Shown in pieces: positions 60,901 to 64,000 of a stretch of DNA of 64,000 nucleotides (position 1 is its first letter; each line of letters begins with the position of its first letter). Under the pieces are notes generated by a model. It had not been told where the DNA came from, made no database searches, and saw nothing but the letters and a program-made list of their open reading frames with translations. The stretch covers positions 3,224,001 through 3,288,000 of the forward strand of contig NC_079885.1 in the NCBI RefSeq assembly GCF_029227915.1. The letters run 5' to 3'. This DNA comes from Hydractinia symbiolongicarpus (taxonomy: Eukaryota > Cnidaria > Hydrozoa > Anthoathecata > Hydractiniidae). Both the position numbers and the translations under genes were made by a program.

Positions 60901-63900
60901 ACAGTCAATCCTTTAAAAGTTTAGAACGATTTAACCTTGTAAAATCAGAAAAATATCGCTAAATACATGTTGGTACGAATATGTGACGCAACCGCTGTAA
61001 TTGAAACGGACTGATACCGTTAGAGAGTCAATGAAATGTAATTTTTAAAACTGTTTCTCTTTCTTCAGCGCGGGCTAACGGCTAGGATTGTTCCTACAGT
61101 AAGAAATGACTTATTTATCTAAATTTTTAAATGAAGTACTACCACAGCGCCCAGTGTAATCGCTGAGTTCCCGCAATCATGTCAAATTAAGAAAAATGTT
61201 ACTTCTTGCTGTCCAATTGTCTCACTTATCAAATTTATAAAGTCACAGTCTAAGATCAGTTCAATTAAGTCCCACAGTCAATCGTTTCACTGTTAAAAGG
61301 GAACAAACTTAGTAATATCGGAAAAAAATCATTAAGTACATGTTGGTACGAATATGTGACGCAACCGTTGTAGTTGAAACGGACTGATACCGTGAGAAAG
61401 TCAATGAAATGTAGTATTTAAAACTGTCTCTATTTCTTCAACGCGCGCTAACGGCTAGGATTGGTCCCACAGTACAAAATGACTTATTTATCTAAACTTT
61501 TTTATAAAACGCTACCAGAGCGCCCAGCGAAATCGGTAAATTCCAGCAACCATGTCAAATTAAGAAGATTGTTATTCCTTTGGTCCAATTGTCTCCTTTA
61601 TCACATTTATGAGGTCAAAGTCCAAAATCTGTTCAATTAAGTCCCACAGTCAATCCTTTCACTGTTAAAAGCGATGCAACCTAGTAAAATCAGAAAAATA
61701 TCGCTAAATGCATGTTGGTACGAATATGTGACGCAATCGTTGTAGTTGAAACGCACTGATACCGTTAGAAAGTCATTGAATTGTAGTTTTTAAAACTGTC
61801 TCTCTTTCTTCAGCGCGCGCTAACGGCTAGGATTGGTCCAACCGTAAAAAATGACTTATTTATCTCAATTTTTAAATGAAGCGCTCCCACAGCGCCCAGT
61901 GAAATCGGTAAATACCAGCAATCATGTCAAATTAAGAAGAATGTTATTCCTTGGAGTCCAATTGGCTCATTTATCACATTTGTAAGGTCACAGCACAGAA
62001 TCACTTCAATTAAGTCCCACAGTCAATCGTTTCACTTTCAAAAGCAATACAACTTAGTAATATCGGGAAAAAAACACTAAATACATGTTGGTACGAATAT
62101 GTGACACAAACCGCTGTAATTGAAACGGACTGATACCGTTATAGAGTCAATGAAATGTAGTTTTTAAAACTGTCTCTCTTTCTTCAGCGCGCACTAACGG
62201 CTAGGATTCGTCCAACAGAAAAAAATGACTTATTTATCTAAATTTTTTAATGAAGCGCTCCAAACAGCGCCCAGTGTAACCGCTGAGTTTCGGCAATCAT
62301 GTCAAATTAAGAAGAATGTTATTTCTTGGGTTCCATTTGGTTCACTTACCACATTTATTAGGTCACAGTCCAAAGTTATTTTAATTAAGTCCCAGAGTCA
62401 ATTGTTTCACTGTTAAAAGTGTTATAACTTAATAATATCAAAAAAATATCACTAAATACATGTTGGTTCGAATATGTGACGCAACCTTTGTAACTCAAAC
62501 GGATTTATACCGCCAGAAAGTCAATGAAATATGGTCTTTGAAACTGTTCCTATTTATTCAGTACGTGCGAACGGCCAGGATTGGTCCCACAGTTAAAAAT
62601 GACTTATTTTATCTAAATTTTTAAGTGAATCCCTACCACAGCGCCCAGTGAAATCAGTAAATTTCAGGAATCATGTCAAACTAAGAAGAATGATATTTCT
62701 TGGTTCCAATTGTCTCACTTATCACATTTATAAGGTCACAGTCCAGAATCACTTCAATTAAGTCCCACAGTCAATCGTTTCACTGTTAAAAGCGATACAT
62801 CTTAGTAATATCGGAAAAAAATCACTAAATATATGTTGGTACGAATATGTGACGCAACCGTTGTAAGTCAAGCGGATTGATACCGTTAGAAAGTCAATAA
62901 AATGTAGTTTTTGAAAATGTTTCTATTCCTTCAACGCGCGCTAACGGCTAGGATTGGTGCCACAGTAAAAAATGACTTGTTTATCTAAACTTTTTAAAAA
63001 AACGCTACCACAGCGCCCAGCGAAGTCGGTAAATTCCAGCAATCATGTCAAATTAAGCAATATGTTATTCCTTGGGTCCAATTGTCTCATTTATCACATT
63101 TATGAGGTCAAATTCCGAAATCAGTTCAAATAAGTCCCACATCCAATCCTTTCACTGTTAAAAGCGATGCAACCTAGTAAAATCAGAAAAATATCGCTAA
63201 ATACATGTTGGTACGAATATGTGACGCAACCGTTGTTATTGAAACGGAATGATACCGTTAGAAAGTCAATGAAATGTAGTTTTTAAAACTGTCTCTCTTT
63301 CTTCAGCGCGCGCTAGCGGCTAGGATTGGTCCCACCGTAGAGAAGACTTATTCATCTAAGTTTTTAAATGAAGCGCTACCACAGCGCCCAGTGAAATCGG
63401 TAAATTCCAGAAATCATGTCAAATTAAGAAGAATGTTATTTCTTGGTTCCAATTGTCTCATTTATCACATTTTTGAGGTCAAAGTCCAAAATTAGTTCAA
63501 ATAAGTCCCACAGTCAATCCTTTAAAAGTTAAGAACGATTCAACCTAGTAAAATCAGAAAAATATCGCTAAATACATGTTGGTACGAATATGTTACGCAA
63601 CCGCTGTAATTGAAACGGACTGTTACCGTTAGAGAGTCAATGAAATGTAGTTTTTAAAACTGTTTCTCTTTCTTCAGCGCGGGCTAACGGCTAGGATTGG
63701 TCCTACAGTAAGAAATGACTTATTTATCTAAATTTTTAAATGAAGTACTACCACAGCGCCCAGTGTAATCGCTGAGTTCCGGCAATCATGTCAAATTAAG
63801 AAGAATGTTACTTCTTGCTGTCCAATTGTCTCACTTATCAAATTTATAAGGTCACAGTCCAAGATCAGTTCAATTAAGTCCCACAGTCAATCGTTTCACT

Positions 63901-64000
63901 GTTAAAAGCGAACAAACTTAGTAATATCGGAAAAAAATCATTAAGTACATGTTGGTACGAATATGTGACGCAACCGTTGTAGTTGAAACGCACTGATACC
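58000..64000 (+). repeat. HOR domain 8: 11-mer of 4101 bp, about 1.5 copies, runs off the window
   Basis: About 58000-59900 matches about 62100-64000 at an offset of 4101 bp. Checks are AGATCAGTTC at 59761 and 63862, and the 63-codon frames at 58124 and 62225. Marks are 58358, 58731, 59103, 59474, 59847, 60220, 60593, 60966, 61339, 61711 and 62084, then 62459, 62832, 63204, 63575 and 63948. All intervals are 371-375 bp, with no deletion monomers. Inside the unit, segments are related at 1492 bp (59423 with 60915) and 1864 bp (59871 with 61735), so the 11-mer seems to be built from an older 4- or 5-mer. The two copies differ by scattered substitutions, more than in domain 6. Confidence 0.85.

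Larger units (their letters stand above)
1..64000 (+). repeat. Head-to-tail satellite DNA array, ~369-bp monomer, fills the window
   Basis: The same sequence unit recurs from the first to the last base, always in the same orientation. I followed the word CATGTTGG (variants CACGTTGG, CATGATGG, CAGGATGG, CATGTGGG, TATGTTGG) and found 174 marks, the first at 134 and the last at 63948, a mean spacing of about 369 bp. Most intervals are 359-363 or 371-375 bp. The exceptions (285, 304, 336, 357, 420, 441 and 544 bp) are annotated separately. No gap, inversion, unique spacer, transposon end, tRNA, rRNA or convincing gene interrupts the array, so no stretch over 300 bp holds anything else. This is seen directly. 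A heterochromatic or centromeric location is inferred from what such arrays usually are. I cannot name the satellite family or the species. Confidence 0.98.

Noticed and set aside
1-64000. CRISPR array
   Set aside because: The whole ~369-bp unit repeats with graded divergence. There are no short direct repeats separated by unique spacers.
1-64000. Assignment to a named satellite, such as the ~360-bp beetle TCAST or a ~359-370-bp Drosophila satellite
   Set aside because: Only the length is similar. The base composition and the motifs I can recall do not support identity, and I cannot run a search.

Overview
The whole 64,000-bp window is one uninterrupted satellite DNA array. I see no protein gene, RNA gene, transposon or unique sequence in it. 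The monomer is about 362-375 bp, roughly 37-40% G+C in the lines I counted. Every copy has the same orientation, strictly head to tail. Using the conserved word CATGTTGG (or a one- or two-base variant) as a phase mark, I located 174 marks from 134 to 63948, a mean spacing of about 369 bp. An array like this points to a eukaryotic chromosome, probably a centromeric, pericentromeric or other heterochromatic block. The species cannot be named from the sequence. Many CpGs survive (for example AGCGCGCGCT), which suggests that heavy CpG methylation has not eroded the array for long. That would fit an invertebrate, but this is only inference.

The array is not homogeneous. It is a patchwork of higher-order repeat (HOR) domains, each amplified from a different set of diverged monomers. 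1-4575: copies offset by 2203 bp (6-mer) and 1479 bp (4-mer). About 4576-5870: irregular monomers. 5870-7344: a diverged stretch related to the next domain at offset 1922. About 7345-14420: a 7-mer HOR of 2659 bp. 14391-16500: a 1393-bp 4-mer. 16500-18680: irregular. About 18683-24490: a 7-mer HOR of 2538 bp whose second copy carries an extra 734 bp. 24490-26500: irregular. 26500-29460: a 4-mer HOR of 1481 bp. About 28080-38250: a 2024-bp HOR of five monomers plus a partial one, itself alternating in two versions (ABAB, 4048 bp). 38250-41750: diverged monomers with a faint 1853-bp spacing. About 41750-56070: a 1035-bp 3-mer organised into a 2070-bp 6-mer and, in part, a 12-mer. 56070-58000: irregular. 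About 58000-64000: an 11-mer HOR of 4101 bp that runs off the window.

Most monomers are explained by a base form of about 373 bp plus a few indels. These are a 10-bp deletion (362-bp class), a 26-bp deletion (336), a 15-bp deletion (357), a 70-bp deletion (304), a 77-bp deletion (285), a 69-bp internal duplication (441), a 47-bp duplication (420) and a 171-bp partial-monomer insertion (544). Each odd length marks one HOR family and works as a molecular fossil of unequal exchange. Within the monomer there is a structured module of about 90 bp with inverted repeats and a 10-bp palindrome. Short open frames (63-89 codons) recur because the repeat recurs; I do not regard them as genes. HOR boundaries are by eye and good to roughly 10-60 bp.
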